Shown here one piece after another: positions 16,804 through 26,325 of a stretch of 64,000 nt of DNA (the stretch's first letter is position 1; the number at the start of each line of letters is the position of its first letter). The notes below the pieces were generated by a model that made no database searches, was not told the DNA's origin, and saw only the letters and a list, made by a program, of their open reading frames with translations. Source of the stretch: Bacteroides salyersiae WAL 10018 = DSM 18765 = JCM 12988 (GTDB lineage Bacteria > Bacteroidota > Bacteroidia > Bacteroidales > Bacteroidaceae); assembly GCF_000381365.1 (NCBI RefSeq), contig NZ_KB905466.1:115628-179627 (forward strand), read 5' to 3'. The position numbers and the translations under genes were made by a program.

Positions 16804-19800
16804 ATGAGAAAAAGAGAACTTTTTATCAGCCAAACAAAGAAATCACCTTACCAACGACAACCCGAACAGTTGGGATTGTATGATGCAGCAAATGAACACG
16901 ATGCATGCGGAGTTGGCATGTTGGTAAACATTCATGGAAAAAAATCGCATGATATCGTAGAGTCGGCACTAAAAGTGCTCGAAAACATGCGTCATCGCGG
17001 TGCTGAAGGAGCTGACAACAAAACAGGAGACGGCGCAGGTATCTTGTTACAGATTCCCCATGAATTTATCTTGTTGCAAGGTATCCCTGTCCCCGAAAAA
17101 GGGCGTTACGGCACCGGACTGCTCTTTCTGCCTAAAAACACCAAGGCACAGGCAGACATCCTGAGTATCATCATCGAAGAGATAGAAAAAGAAGGACTCA
17201 CGTTGATGCACCTGCGTAATGTACCTACTTGTTCCGAAATTTTAGGAGAGTCGGCATTAACAGTAGAGCCGGAAATCAAACAGGCATTTATCACCGGATT
17301 CACAGAAACGGAAACAGCCGACCGGAAATTATATATAATAAGGAAAAAGATCGAAAACCGGATAATGAAATCAACAATCTCCGGGAAAGAAGATTTTTAT
17401 ATCGTTTCGCTCTCAACCAAAAGCATTATATATAAAGGTATGCTCTCATCGTTGCAATTGCGCAACTACTTCCCGGACCTTACAAACAGTTACTTCACCA
17501 GTGGGCTGGCATTGGTACACTCCCGTTTCAGTACTAATACTTTTCCTACATGGGGATTAGCGCAGCCCTTTCGCCTACTGGCACACAATGGCGAAATAAA
17601 CACAATTAGGGGAAATCGCGGATGGATGGAAGCACGCGAAAGCGTACTCTCTTCTCCTGCCCTCGGCGACATCAAAGAGATACGTCCCATTATCCAACCG
17701 GGCATGAGCGACAGTGCATCACTGGATAATGTCTTGGAGTTTCTCGTTATGTCCGGACTCAGCCTGCCGCATGCAATGGCAATGCTCGTACCGGAATCAT
17801 TTAATGAAAAAAATCCGATCAGTGAAGATTTGAAAGCTTTCTACGAATACCACTCTATTCTGATGGAACCTTGGGATGGTCCTGCCGCACTGTTATTTAG
17901 TGACGGGCGGTATGCCGGTGGCATGCTCGACCGCAATGGGCTGCGTCCGGCACGCTACCTCATCACCAAAAATGACATGATGGTAGTAGCCAGTGAAGTA
18001 GGTGTTATGGATTTCGAACCGGGAGATATAAAAGAAAAAGGCCGCCTGCAACCGGGAAAAATATTATTGGTTGATACGGAAAAAGGAGAAATATACTACG
18101 ACCACGAACTGAAAAAACAACTGGCGGATGCCAAACCTTACCGTACTTGGTTGGCGACTAACCGTATTGAACTGGACGAACTGAAAAGCGGGCGCCAAGT
18201 ATCACATAGTGTAGAAAGATATGAGCAAATGCTGCATGTATTCGGCTACTCCAAAGAAGATGTCGAGAAAATTATCACTCCGATGGCTACTACCGGAGCA
18301 GAACCTATCAGTTCTATGGGTAATGATACGCCGCTCGCTATACTTTCGGATCAGCCGCAATTACTATACAATTACTTCCGGCAGCAATTTGCGCAGGTGA
18401 CCAATCCTCCCATCGACCCGATCCGGGAAGAGCTGGTAATGTCACTGACGGAATATATCGGTGCCGTAGGAATGAACATTCTCACCCCAAACGAAAGCCA
18501 CTGCAAAATGGTACGCCTCAACCATCCTATCTTAAGCAATGCACAATTGGATATTCTTTGCAATATCCGCTACAAAGGGTTCAAAACGGTGAAGCTGCCT
18601 ATGTTATTTGAAATTTCCCGTGGTAAGGCCGGCTTACAGGAAGCATTAACTACCATATGCAAGCAGGCGGAAGAATCAGTGGCGGAAGGTGTGAACTATA
18701 TCATACTGACGGACCGGGATGTGAATGCCACGCATGCAGCCATTCCTTCGCTACTGGCAGTAAGTGCCGTACACCATCATCTTATCTCGGTAGGAAAACG
18801 TGTGCAAACCGCTCTTGTAGTTGAAAGTGGCGAGATACGCGAAGTAATGCACGCTGCCCTGTTGCTTGGTTTCGGGGCAAGTGCCTTGAATCCATATATG
18901 GCCTTTGCCATACTCGACAAACTGGTTGCCCGAAAAGAGATCCAACTCGACTATGCCACCGCAGAAAAGAATTACATCAAAGCTATCTGCAAAGGATTGT
19001 TCAAAGTGATGAGCAAAATGGGGATCAGCACCATCCGTTCATATCGTGGTGCGAAAATATTCGAGGCCATAGGTCTGAGCGAGGAATTGAGCAATGCTTA
19101 TTTTGGCGGTCTCCCGTCACGAATCGGCGGAATCCGGCTTGAGGAAATAGCAAGAGACGCCGTTTTTTCAGTTGAAAGTGGAAAATTGAAAGTGGAAAGT
19201 TCTATGCAGCAGGAAGACGTAGCAAACTCTCAAAACAGCTCTCAACCAAATAACTTTCAACTTTCAACTCTCAACTTTCAACTAAACAACAGGGGGTTGT
19301 ATTCTTTCCGGAAAGATGGAGAAAAGCACGCTTGGAATCCGGAAACAATCAGCACACTGCAACTGGCTACGCGTTTGGGTAGTTACAAAAAATTCAAAGA
19401 GTTTACTTCTATGGTAGACAACAAAGAAGCCCCCATTTTTTTGCGAGACTTCTTTGCATTCAAACGTAACCCCATCAACATAGACCGCGTAGAACCAATA
19501 GAAAATATTATGCGCCGTTTCGTAACCGGTGCCATGAGTTATGGTTCCATTAGCCGTGAAGCACACGAAGCAATGGCAATAGCCATGAATAAAATTCACG
19601 GACGTAGCAATACAGGCGAAGGTGGAGAAGATGCAGCACGTTTCATCCCCCGTGCGGATGGAACAAGCCTGCGAAGTGCCATCAAGCAAGTAGCTTCCGG
19701 ACGCTTTGGGGTAACAACGGAATATCTTGTCAATGCGGATGAAATACAGATTAAAATAGCCCAAGGAGCAAAGCCCGGCGAAGGCGGGCAGTTACCGGGA

Positions 19801-21420
19801 TACAAGGTGGACCAGGTGATAGCTAAAACCCGCCATTCCATACCGGGCATCTCACTCATATCTCCCCCGCCCCATCATGACATCTACTCCATAGAGGATC
19901 TGGCACAGCTTATCTTCGATTTAAAAAATGTAAATCCGAAAGCCAAAATCAGCGTAAAGCTGGTAGCAGAAAGCGGAATAGGAACAATCGCCGCCGGCGT
20001 GGCGAAAGCAAAGGCCGATCTCATCGTGATATCGGGTGCGGAAGGCGGTACAGGCGCTTCTCCCGCTTCTTCCATTCGTTATGCCGGCATTTCACCGGAA
20101 TTGGGACTGAGCGAAGCACAACAGACTTTGGTATTGAACGGACTGCGCGGGCAAGTCATGCTACAAGTAGACGGGCAGTTGAAAACCGGACGCGACATCG
20201 TACTAATGGCTATGCTGGGTGCCGAAGAATTCGGATTTGCAACTTCGGCATTGATCGTACTGGGTTGCGTAATGATGCGTAAATGTCACATGAATACCTG
20301 TCCGGTAGGCGTTGCCACTCAAAATGAAGAATTGCGTAAGCGTTTTCACGGCCGGAGTGAATATCTGGTCAACTTCTTCACTTTCTTGGCACAAGAAGTA
20401 AGGGAGTATCTTGCCGAAATCGGTGTGGAAAGACTGGATGATCTTATCGGGCGCACCGACCTCATCGAGCGCAAAGCCGATAATAGAAATCCCAAACATG
20501 CGCTCATCGACTTCAGCAAATTACTGGCACGAGTAGACAGCAACGCTGCTATCCGCCATGTCACCGATCAGGATCACGGTATTTCTACCGTCAAAGATGT
20601 AGAAATACTTCATGCCGCACAAGATGCCATTGAGTATCAGAAGGAAATCTCACTGGAATACACGATTGCCAATACGGATCGCGCCGTAGGCGCCATGCTT
20701 TCGGGTGCAATCGCTGCCAAATATGGCGAAAACGGTCTGCCGGAACACACACTGAATATAAAATTCAAAGGTTCTGCCGGACAATCGTTCGGTGCATTTC
20801 TTACTCCGGGAGTCAACTTCAAACTGGAAGGAGAGGCCAATGACTACCTCGGCAAAGGATTGAGTGGCGGCCGCATATCCGTACTACCGCCGGTACGAAG
20901 CAATTTTGAAGCAGAAAAAAACACGATAGCCGGTAACACTTTATTATATGGTGCCACCAGTGGAGAAGTCTACATCAATGGACGCGTAGGTGAACGTTTC
21001 GCCGTCCGTAACTCGGGAGCCATCGCCGTAGTAGAAGGCGTAGGAGACCATTGCTGTGAATACATGACAGGTGGACGTGTAGTAGTACTGGGACAAACCG
21101 GACGAAACTTTGCAGCCGGCATGAGCGGCGGAGTAGCATACGTCTGGAACAAAGAAGGGAATTTCGATTATTTCTGCAACATGGAGATGGTAGAATTATC
21201 TCTCATCGAAGAAGCAAGTTATCGCAAAGAATTACATGAGCTCATCCGGCAACATTATTTATATACCGGTAGTAAACAAGCACGTATCCTACTCGATGAC
21301 TGGAACCGCTATGTAGACGAATTCATACAAGTAGTGCCCATCGAATACAAAAAGGTGCTACAGGAAGAGCAAATGCGGAAATTGCAACAGAAGATTGCGG
21401 ATATGCAAAGAGACTATTAG
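16804..21420 (+). CDS. gltB: Glutamate synthase large subunit with repeat-derived insert
   Basis: A 1538-residue GltB that makes two glutamates from glutamine and 2-oxoglutarate. The class II amidotransferase domain has its nucleophile at Cys35 (HDACGVGML), so an N-terminal propeptide is expected. The central domain is followed by the FMN-binding synthase domain (residues about 880-1250) with KPGEGGQLPGYKV and the cysteine cluster in CVMMRKCHMNTCPVGVATQ. A C-terminal GXGXG beta-helix domain completes it. Residues about 789-830 are a low-complexity insert (rich in Ser, Gln, Asn, Leu) encoded by inverted word repeats; it lies in the linker before the synthase domain. gltD follows after 176 bases. 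Confidence 0.97.
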   Translation: MRKRELFISQTKKSPYQRQPEQLGLYDAANEHDACGVGMLVNIHGKKSHDIVESALKVLENMRHRGAEGADNKTGDGAGILLQIPHEFILLQGIPVPEKGRYGTGLLFLPKNTKAQADILSIIIEEIEKEGLTLMHLRNVPTCSEILGESALTVEPEIKQAFITGFTETETADRKLYIIRKKIENRIMKSTISGKEDFYIVSLSTKSIIYKGMLSSLQLRNYFPDLTNSYFTSGLALVHSRFSTNTFPTWGLAQPFRLLAHNGEINTIRGNRGWMEARESVLSSPALGDIKEIRPIIQPGMSDSASLDNVLEFLVMSGLSLPHAMAMLVPESFNEKNPISEDLKAFYEYHSILMEPWDGPAALLFSDGRYAGGMLDRNGLRPARYLITKNDMMVVASEVGVMDFEPGDIKEKGRLQPGKILLVDTEKGEIYYDHELKKQLADAKPYRTWLATNRIELDELKSGRQVSHSVERYEQMLHVFGYSKEDVEKIITPMATTGAEPISSMGNDTPLAILSDQPQLLYNYFRQQFAQVTNPPIDPIREELVMSLTEYIGAVGMNILTPNESHCKMVRLNHPILSNAQLDILCNIRYKGFKTVKLPMLFEISRGKAGLQEALTTICKQAEESVAEGVNYIILTDRDVNATHAAIPSLLAVSAVHHHLISVGKRVQTALVVESGEIREVMHAALLLGFGASALNPYMAFAILDKLVARKEIQLDYATAEKNYIKAICKGLFKVMSKMGISTIRSYRGAKIFEAIGLSEELSNAYFGGLPSRIGGIRLEEIARDAVFSVESGKLKVESSMQQEDVANSQNSSQPNNFQLSTLNFQLNNRGLYSFRKDGEKHAWNPETISTLQLATRLGSYKKFKEFTSMVDNKEAPIFLRDFFAFKRNPINIDRVEPIENIMRRFVTGAMSYGSISREAHEAMAIAMNKIHGRSNTGEGGEDAARFIPRADGTSLRSAIKQVASGRFGVTTEYLVNADEIQIKIAQGAKPGEGGQLPGYKVDQVIAKTRHSIPGISLISPPPHHDIYSIEDLAQLIFDLKNVNPKAKISVKLVAESGIGTIAAGVAKAKADLIVISGAEGGTGASPASSIRYAGISPELGLSEAQQTLVLNGLRGQVMLQVDGQLKTGRDIVLMAMLGAEEFGFATSALIVLGCVMMRKCHMNTCPVGVATQNEELRKRFHGRSEYLVNFFTFLAQEVREYLAEIGVERLDDLIGRTDLIERKADNRNPKHALIDFSKLLARVDSNAAIRHVTDQDHGISTVKDVEILHAAQDAIEYQKEISLEYTIANTDRAVGAMLSGAIAAKYGENGLPEHTLNIKFKGSAGQSFGAFLTPGVNFKLEGEANDYLGKGLSGGRISVLPPVRSNFEAEKNTIAGNTLLYGATSGEVYINGRVGERFAVRNSGAIAVVEGVGDHCCEYMTGGRVVVLGQTGRNFAAGMSGGVAYVWNKEGNFDYFCNMEMVELSLIEEASYRKELHELIRQHYLYTGSKQARILLDDWNRYVDEFIQVVPIEYKKVLQEEQMRKLQQKIADMQRDY
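19171..19282. repeat. Word-repeat element inside gltB
   Basis: The left arm (19171-19201) is built of GTTGAAAGTGGAAAATTG-type words. The right arm (19252-19282) is built of AACTTTCAACTTTCAAC-type words. The arms are inverted complements with roughly 5 mismatches in 31. The centre contains CTATGCAGCAGG, similar to the centre of the element at 31963-32100. The whole stretch is in frame and adds about 40 residues. Confidence 0.8.
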
Positions 21421-21590
21421 GATTTACGATTTTACGATTTACGAATTACGATTGAAGTTACTTCTTTAAATGAACAAGTAGAATGACTTCAGTCGCAAAT
21501 AGATGGTAAATTCAATCGTAATTCGTAAATCGTAAAATCGTAAATCAAAATGGTAATTTCAATCGTAAATTGTAAATCGTAAAATCGTAA
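21421..21590. repeat. Interspersed hairpin element, copy 2 (between gltB and gltD)
   Basis: Arms at 21421-21456 and 21511-21546 are a perfect 36-base inverted repeat around a 54-base centre. A further arm copy follows at 21556-21590. The element starts on the base after the gltB stop. It aligns with the reverse complement of 12361-12535 through arms, centre and the extra arm. In the gltBD message it would form a very stable hairpin. Confidence 0.9.
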
Positions 21591-21596
21591 ACCATC

Positions 21597-22928
21597 ATGG
21601 GAGATTCAAAAGCATTTTTAACCATACACCGTCAGGAGGCCGGATACCGCCCCGTACACGAACGTATCACCGATTATGGAGAAGTAGAGCAAACCCTTAA
21701 TACCCACGACCGGAAACTACAAGCATCGCGCTGCATGGATTGTGGAGTACCTTTCTGCCATTGGGCTTGTCCATTAGGCAACAAGCAACCCGAATGGCAG
21801 GATGCTCTCTACAAGGGAAAGTGGAAAGAGGCTTATGAAATCTTGGCTGCCACATGTGATTTTCCAGAATTTACAGGACGCATCTGTCCTGCCCTTTGCG
21901 AAAAAAGCTGTGTACTAAAGCTATCGTGTGACGAACCGGTAACCATTCGCGAAAATGAAGCCGCTATTGTAGAAGCCGCTTTTCGTGAAGGATATATCAC
22001 TCCGGTAATACCCGTACGTAATGGAAAACGGGTAGCAATAATCGGTGCCGGCCCAGCGGGATTGGTAGCTGCCAATCAGTTGAACAGAAAAGGATATACC
22101 GTCACCCTTTTCGATAAGGCAGAAGCACCGGGCGGCCTACTCCGTTTCGGTATTCCGAACTTCAAACTGAATAAAAACATCATCGACCGCCGCATGGAAA
22201 TATTAAAAGCCGAAGGGATTCTGTTCAAAATGAATACAGCGATAGACACGGCTCATCTGCCCGAAGGATTCGATGCTTACTGTATTTGTACCGGTGCAGA
22301 AACGCCTCGCGATCTTTCCATACCGGGACGTGAACTGAAAGGAATCCATTTTGCATTGGAAATGTTATCACAACAGAACCGGATTATAGAAGGACAGACT
22401 TTTGCTAAAGATAAGATGGTGAATGCAAAAGGGAAAAAAGTACTTGTCATCGGTGGAGGGGATACCGGTTCGGACTGTATAGGTACCAGTGTACGACAAG
22501 GAGCTGTCAGTGTAACACAAATAGAAATCATGCCTCAGCCCCCTGTCGGACATAATGATGCGACTCCGTGGCCACAATGGCCGGTGGTACTGAAAACGAC
22601 CTCTTCACATGAAGAAGGCTGTATGCGCCGATGGTCACTTGCTTCCAACCGATTCATCGGTAAAAACGGTAAAGTCACCGGTGTAGAGGTAGAAGAGGTA
22701 GAATGGAGCACTCCTGCCGCAGGTGGACGACCAGTCATGAAGCCCACCGGCAAAAAAGAAATCATTGAAGCCGATATGGTATTACTTGCCATGGGATTCC
22801 TGAAACCGGAACAGCCGGAATATCCGGAAAATGTATTCATAGCCGGTGATGCGGCAACAGGAGCCAGTCTCGTAGTACGTGCAATGGCAGAAGGACGCAG
22901 AGTAGCGAAACTGATTTATGATTTATAA
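21597..22928 (+). CDS. gltD: Glutamate synthase small subunit
   Basis: A 443-residue GltD that feeds electrons from NAD(P)H to GltB. The N-terminal part holds two cysteine clusters for iron-sulfur centres (CMDCGVPFCHWACPLG at about residues 41-56, and CPALCEKSC near 100). An FAD-binding Rossmann motif follows (VAIIGAGPAGLVAANQL near residue 146), then the NAD(P)H motif (VLVIGGGDTGSDC near residue 283). The C-terminus FIAGDAATGASLVVRAM is the second FAD-binding segment. Length and order are normal. The ATG at 21597 directly follows the repeat element, so the ribosome must start at the foot of that hairpin. Confidence 0.97.
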   Translation: MGDSKAFLTIHRQEAGYRPVHERITDYGEVEQTLNTHDRKLQASRCMDCGVPFCHWACPLGNKQPEWQDALYKGKWKEAYEILAATCDFPEFTGRICPALCEKSCVLKLSCDEPVTIRENEAAIVEAAFREGYITPVIPVRNGKRVAIIGAGPAGLVAANQLNRKGYTVTLFDKAEAPGGLLRFGIPNFKLNKNIIDRRMEILKAEGILFKMNTAIDTAHLPEGFDAYCICTGAETPRDLSIPGRELKGIHFALEMLSQQNRIIEGQTFAKDKMVNAKGKKVLVIGGGDTGSDCIGTSVRQGAVSVTQIEIMPQPPVGHNDATPWPQWPVVLKTTSSHEEGCMRRWSLASNRFIGKNGKVTGVEVEEVEWSTPAAGGRPVMKPTGKKEIIEADMVLLAMGFLKPEQPEYPENVFIAGDAATGASLVVRAMAEGRRVAKLIYDL

Positions 22929-22939
22929 ATTAGAAATCA

Positions 22940-23066
22940 TGACCGAAGCTATCAGAAGAAGCTATCAGAAAAGGAAAAGACCGGCTTAACGGGGGGCAGC
23001 AAAAAGCCATAATTCATAATTCACAAATCCAGAAATCATAATTCATAAACCATAAATCTCAAAATC
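22940..23066. repeat. Word-repeat element between gltD and asnB
   Basis: The right half (23010-23063) is a run of CATAATTCATAATTC-type words. The left end has only a short partner (TTTATAAATTAGAAATCATG), so the hairpin is less complete than in other copies. The centre repeats GAAGCTATCAGAA twice. It fills the gap up to the asnB start codon. Confidence 0.6.
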
Positions 23067-24731
23067 ATGTGTGGAATAGCAGGAATATTCAATATAAAGA
23101 ACCAGTCGAAAGAATTGCGGGACAAAGCATTGCGTATGGCACAAAAAATCCGTCATCGCGGACCGGACTGGAGTGGTATCTATGTAGGCGGCAGTGCCAT
23201 CCTGGCACACGAACGCCTTTCTATCGTCGACCCGGAAAGTGGAGGGCAACCTCTCTACTCGCCCGACCATAAAGTGGTACTTGCCGTAAACGGTGAGATA
23301 TACAATCATCGGGACATACGTGCACAATATGCCGGACGTTATGAATTTCAGACAGGAAGCGATTGCGAAGTGATACTTGCGCTTTATAAAGACAAAGGCA
23401 TACACTTCTTGGAAGAGCTTAACGGTATTTTCGCATTCGCACTCTACGATGAAGAAAAAGACGAGTTTCTCATTGCCCGCGACCCTATCGGCGTTATACC
23501 TCTTTATATCGGGTATGATGCAGATGGAAAGGTGTATGTAGGCAGTGAATTGAAAGCTCTCGAAGGTTTCTGCGAAGATTACGAACCCTTCCTTCCGGGA
23601 CACTATTACCATAGTAAAGAACAAAAAATGAAACGTTGGTATACCCGCGACTGGATGGATTATGAAGCTGTGAAAACCAACACTGCCCATGTATCCGATG
23701 TACATGATGCCCTTGAAGCAGCTGTACATCGCCAATTAATGAGTGATGTCCCTTATGGGGTATTGTTAAGCGGCGGTCTGGATTCCTCCGTCATTTCGGC
23801 CATCGCCAAGAAATATGCAGCCAAACGCATTGAAACAGATGGTGCCAGTGATGCCTGGTGGCCACAGCTACACTCTTTCGCCATTGGCTTGAAAGGTGCT
23901 CCCGATCTCAGTAAGGCTCGTGAGGTAGCCGAATATATCGGAACCGTCCATCACGAAATAAACTATACCATTCAAGAAGGGCTCGATGCACTACGTGATG
24001 TAATCTATTTTATCGAGACTTACGATGTGACTACCGTACGTGCCTCTACACCGATGTATCTGCTGGCACGTGTCATCAAGTCGATGGGAATCAAAATGGT
24101 ACTTAGCGGTGAAGGAGCGGACGAGATATTCGGCGGTTATCTCTACTTCCATAAAGCACCGGACGCCCGTGCTTTCCATGAAGAGACCGTACGCAAAATC
24201 TCCAAGCTGTATCTTTACGACTGCCTGCGTGCCAACAAGAGCCTTGCCGCTTGGGGTGTAGAAGGACGTGTCCCATTCCTCGACAAAGAATTTCTGGACG
24301 TTGCCATGCGTCTCAATCCGGAGGCCAAGATGGCATCGGGAAAGGTGATTGAAAAGAAAATAGTACGCGAAGCCTTTGCACATATGCTACCGGAAAGTGT
24401 GGTCTGGCGTCAAAAAGAACAATTTAGCGATGGTGTAGGATACAACTGGATAGATACGCTGAAAGCCATCACCGCAACAGCCGTAAGCGACGAACAAATG
24501 GCACAGGCTGCCAAACGCTTTCCCATCCACACGCCACAGAACAAAGAGGAATATTATTATCGTAGTATTTTCGAAGAGCACTTCCCCAGCGCATCGGCAG
24601 CGAAAAGCGTGCCGAGCGTGCCCAGTGTAGCCTGCTCCACAGCAGAAGCACTGGCTTGGGATACCACCTTCCAAGGCAAGAACGAACCCAGTGGACGGGC
24701 CGTAAAAGGGATACACGAAGAAGCATATTGA
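23067..24731 (+). CDS. asnB: Asparagine synthase B (glutamine-hydrolysing)
   Basis: A 554-residue AsnB that converts aspartate, ATP and glutamine to asparagine. The N-terminal class II amidotransferase domain begins with the nucleophile Cys2 (MCGIAGIFNIK) and includes MRHRG-like and SVNGEIYNHR-like elements. The synthetase domain carries the PP-loop VLLSGGLDSSVISA near residue 230 and LSGEGADEIFGGY near 345. Length equals E. coli AsnB. It follows gltD by 138 bases on the same strand. With gltB and gltD it forms an amino-nitrogen operon facing glmS-purF-carAB. Confidence 0.97.
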   Translation: MCGIAGIFNIKNQSKELRDKALRMAQKIRHRGPDWSGIYVGGSAILAHERLSIVDPESGGQPLYSPDHKVVLAVNGEIYNHRDIRAQYAGRYEFQTGSDCEVILALYKDKGIHFLEELNGIFAFALYDEEKDEFLIARDPIGVIPLYIGYDADGKVYVGSELKALEGFCEDYEPFLPGHYYHSKEQKMKRWYTRDWMDYEAVKTNTAHVSDVHDALEAAVHRQLMSDVPYGVLLSGGLDSSVISAIAKKYAAKRIETDGASDAWWPQLHSFAIGLKGAPDLSKAREVAEYIGTVHHEINYTIQEGLDALRDVIYFIETYDVTTVRASTPMYLLARVIKSMGIKMVLSGEGADEIFGGYLYFHKAPDARAFHEETVRKISKLYLYDCLRANKSLAAWGVEGRVPFLDKEFLDVAMRLNPEAKMASGKVIEKKIVREAFAHMLPESVVWRQKEQFSDGVGYNWIDTLKAITATAVSDEQMAQAAKRFPIHTPQNKEEYYYRSIFEEHFPSASAAKSVPSVPSVACSTAEALAWDTTFQGKNEPSGRAVKGIHEEAY

Positions 24732-24755
24732 AAGTGTCTCCAACAATGACCGTTA

Positions 24756-24823
24756 TTTTCTTGCTTTTTATTTACATAAATGTAACTAATTGGTTTCATT
24801 TATGTAAATAAAAAGCAAGAAAA
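24756..24823. terminator. Perfect 27-base inverted repeat after asnB, probable terminator
   Basis: Arms 24756-24782 and 24797-24823 are perfect complements around a 14-base centre that can itself partly pair. The stem is mostly A-T with one GC-containing patch near its base. It begins 25 bases past the asnB stop. It could end transcription from the left, but it is much longer than a usual terminator. Confidence 0.6.
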
Positions 24824-25143
24824 CAGATATTATGCTCGAAATTAGTAGAAAGACGAAACAGATATGCAACTTTCCAGCTTCCTTTCTTTGTCTAAGGCAT
24901 TGGGGATTAAATTGAAAACTGAATATTAGCAATCCATATTAAGAAACTAAAGACAGGCAGGTGGCTATGCACACATGTTAAAAACAGCCTTCGGAATCAA
25001 TATAGCATGTTTTTATGGTGCGGCAGACATAGCTTTCTCCGTAAAAATGAATCTTGATATATTAACTAAGATTTAATAATGATGTAAAACAATCAAGACT
25101 TTCTTTCCTTACTTTTGCAACATAGTAAAAAAACTATTTGCAT
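24824..25143. other. Intergenic region before the phosphodiesterase gene
   Basis: No gene is supported here. A -7 element TACTTTTG lies at 25110-25117 on the plus strand, about 27 bases before the gdpD-like ATG, without a clear -33 partner. The rest is AT-rich and featureless. Confidence 0.5.
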
Positions 25144-25908
25144 ATGATGAAAATAAAAAAGATTCTACTTGCCTCCGCCCTCGTCCTATCAACATGCGGC
25201 GTAATGGCCCAAACTCAGGTTATCGCCCATCGCGGCTATTGGAAAACAGACGGTTCGGCACAAAACAGCATTGCCGCTCTTCTTAAAGCCGATTCTATCG
25301 GCTGCTACGGTTCCGAATTCGATGTGTGGCTCACGGCAGATGATAAGCTTGTGGTGAACCATGATCCTGTTTTCAAGCTAAAAAGCATGGAACGCTCTAC
25401 GGCAGCAAACCTTACTTCACTGAAGCTGGATAACGGCGAGAGCCTCCCTACCCTTGAACAATATCTCAAAGCTGCTCTAAAAACCAAGACACGCCTGATT
25501 CTGGAACTGAAAGAACTCAGCAGCCCGGAACGGGAAACGAAAGCCGTAGAAAAGATAGTGGCGATGGTGAAAAAACTCGGGCTGAACGACAGAATGGAAT
25601 ACATTACCTTTTCATTGCATGCCACTAAGGAATTTATCCGCCTGACTCCTGCCGGAACTCCTGTCTTTTATCTGGATGGCAAACTACCCCCGAAAGAACT
25701 GAAAGAGATGGGGTGTGCCGGACCGGACTATCATCTGAACGTCTTCCGAAAACATCCCGAATGGATAAAAGAATGCCACGATCTCGGCATGAAAGTAAAC
25801 GTCTGGACAGTCAATAAAGAAAAAGACATGAAATGGCTTATCGAAAAGAAGGTTGATTTCATCACGACTAATGAACCGGTATTGCTGAATGAAATAATGA
25901 AAGAGTGA
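25144..25908 (+). CDS. Secreted glycerophosphodiester phosphodiesterase
   Basis: About 254 residues from the ATG at 25144. The upstream TTG in frame is unlikely, because it lies only about 20 bases from the -7 element. Residues 1-23 form a signal peptide ending in VMAQ, so the enzyme is periplasmic. The GDPD signature is clear: IAHRGYWKTDGSAQNSIAA with the first catalytic histidine, then EFDVWLTADDKLVVNHDP with metal ligands and the second histidine. Later VNVWTVNKEKDMKWLIEKKVDFITTNEP closes the TIM barrel. It would hydrolyse glycerophosphodiesters to glycerol-3-phosphate and an alcohol. It stands alone between asnB and a convergent thioredoxin-like gene. Confidence 0.92.
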   Translation: MMKIKKILLASALVLSTCGVMAQTQVIAHRGYWKTDGSAQNSIAALLKADSIGCYGSEFDVWLTADDKLVVNHDPVFKLKSMERSTAANLTSLKLDNGESLPTLEQYLKAALKTKTRLILELKELSSPERETKAVEKIVAMVKKLGLNDRMEYITFSLHATKEFIRLTPAGTPVFYLDGKLPPKELKEMGCAGPDYHLNVFRKHPEWIKECHDLGMKVNVWTVNKEKDMKWLIEKKVDFITTNEPVLLNEIMKE

Positions 25909-26020
25909 AATAATGAATTAGTGATAAGCGGATCAATGATAAGTGATTAGTGCCATGCAGCATATAGTGCAGCCTGTTTATCTCTTGTCATTAGTCCGCT
26001 TATCACACCAATTACATCAC
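25909..26020. repeat. Word-repeat element between two convergent genes
   Basis: Arms GTGATAAGCGGA (25921-25932) and its exact complement (25995-26006) enclose AGTGATTAGTG-type words. The centre CCATGCAGCATATAGTGCAGCC resembles the centres of other copies. It may serve both genes as a terminator. A shorter relative with the same ATTAGTGAT words lies at 34318-34370. Confidence 0.65.
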
Positions 26021-26025
26021 CAATT

Positions 26026-26325
26026 TCAGAACTCTTCCAATACCAGCCGGAATTCATCAACAGTCAGTTCCCCGATTTGCCGCCACAATTCCTTTCCACG
26101 GTGCAGTAACACAAAAGCCGGAACAGTTTCTATATTATAAGAATCTGCAACAACTTTGTCACTTTCAATATTCACTTTTACAAGTTCGACGACTCTCTTT
26201 TCATATGCATTAATAACCGGTTCCAACCATTCATAGTGGGGAGACCAATCTGCATAAAATAAAATCAAAACCAGATGATTGGTCTGGGCTGCTTCTTCTA
26301 ATCGTTTAGTTACATCGTCCATCAT
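26026..26325 (-). CDS. Thioredoxin-fold protein lacking the CXXC motif
   Basis: A 99-residue cytosolic protein without a signal peptide. It has the thioredoxin order: LVLILFYADW, a following helix, VELVKVNIESDKVVADSYNIETVPAFVLLHRG with the cis-proline in TVP, and a last helix. The active-site stretch that normally reads WCGPC is WSPHY here, so both catalytic cysteines are gone. No other cysteine is visible. It therefore cannot act as a disulfide reductase. It may be a binding or chaperone-like protein, but no partner is evident from the neighbours. It is convergent with the phosphodiesterase gene. Confidence 0.8.
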   Translation of the reverse strand: MMDDVTKRLEEAAQTNHLVLILFYADWSPHYEWLEPVINAYEKRVVELVKVNIESDKVVADSYNIETVPAFVLLHRGKELWRQIGELTVDEFRLVLEEF

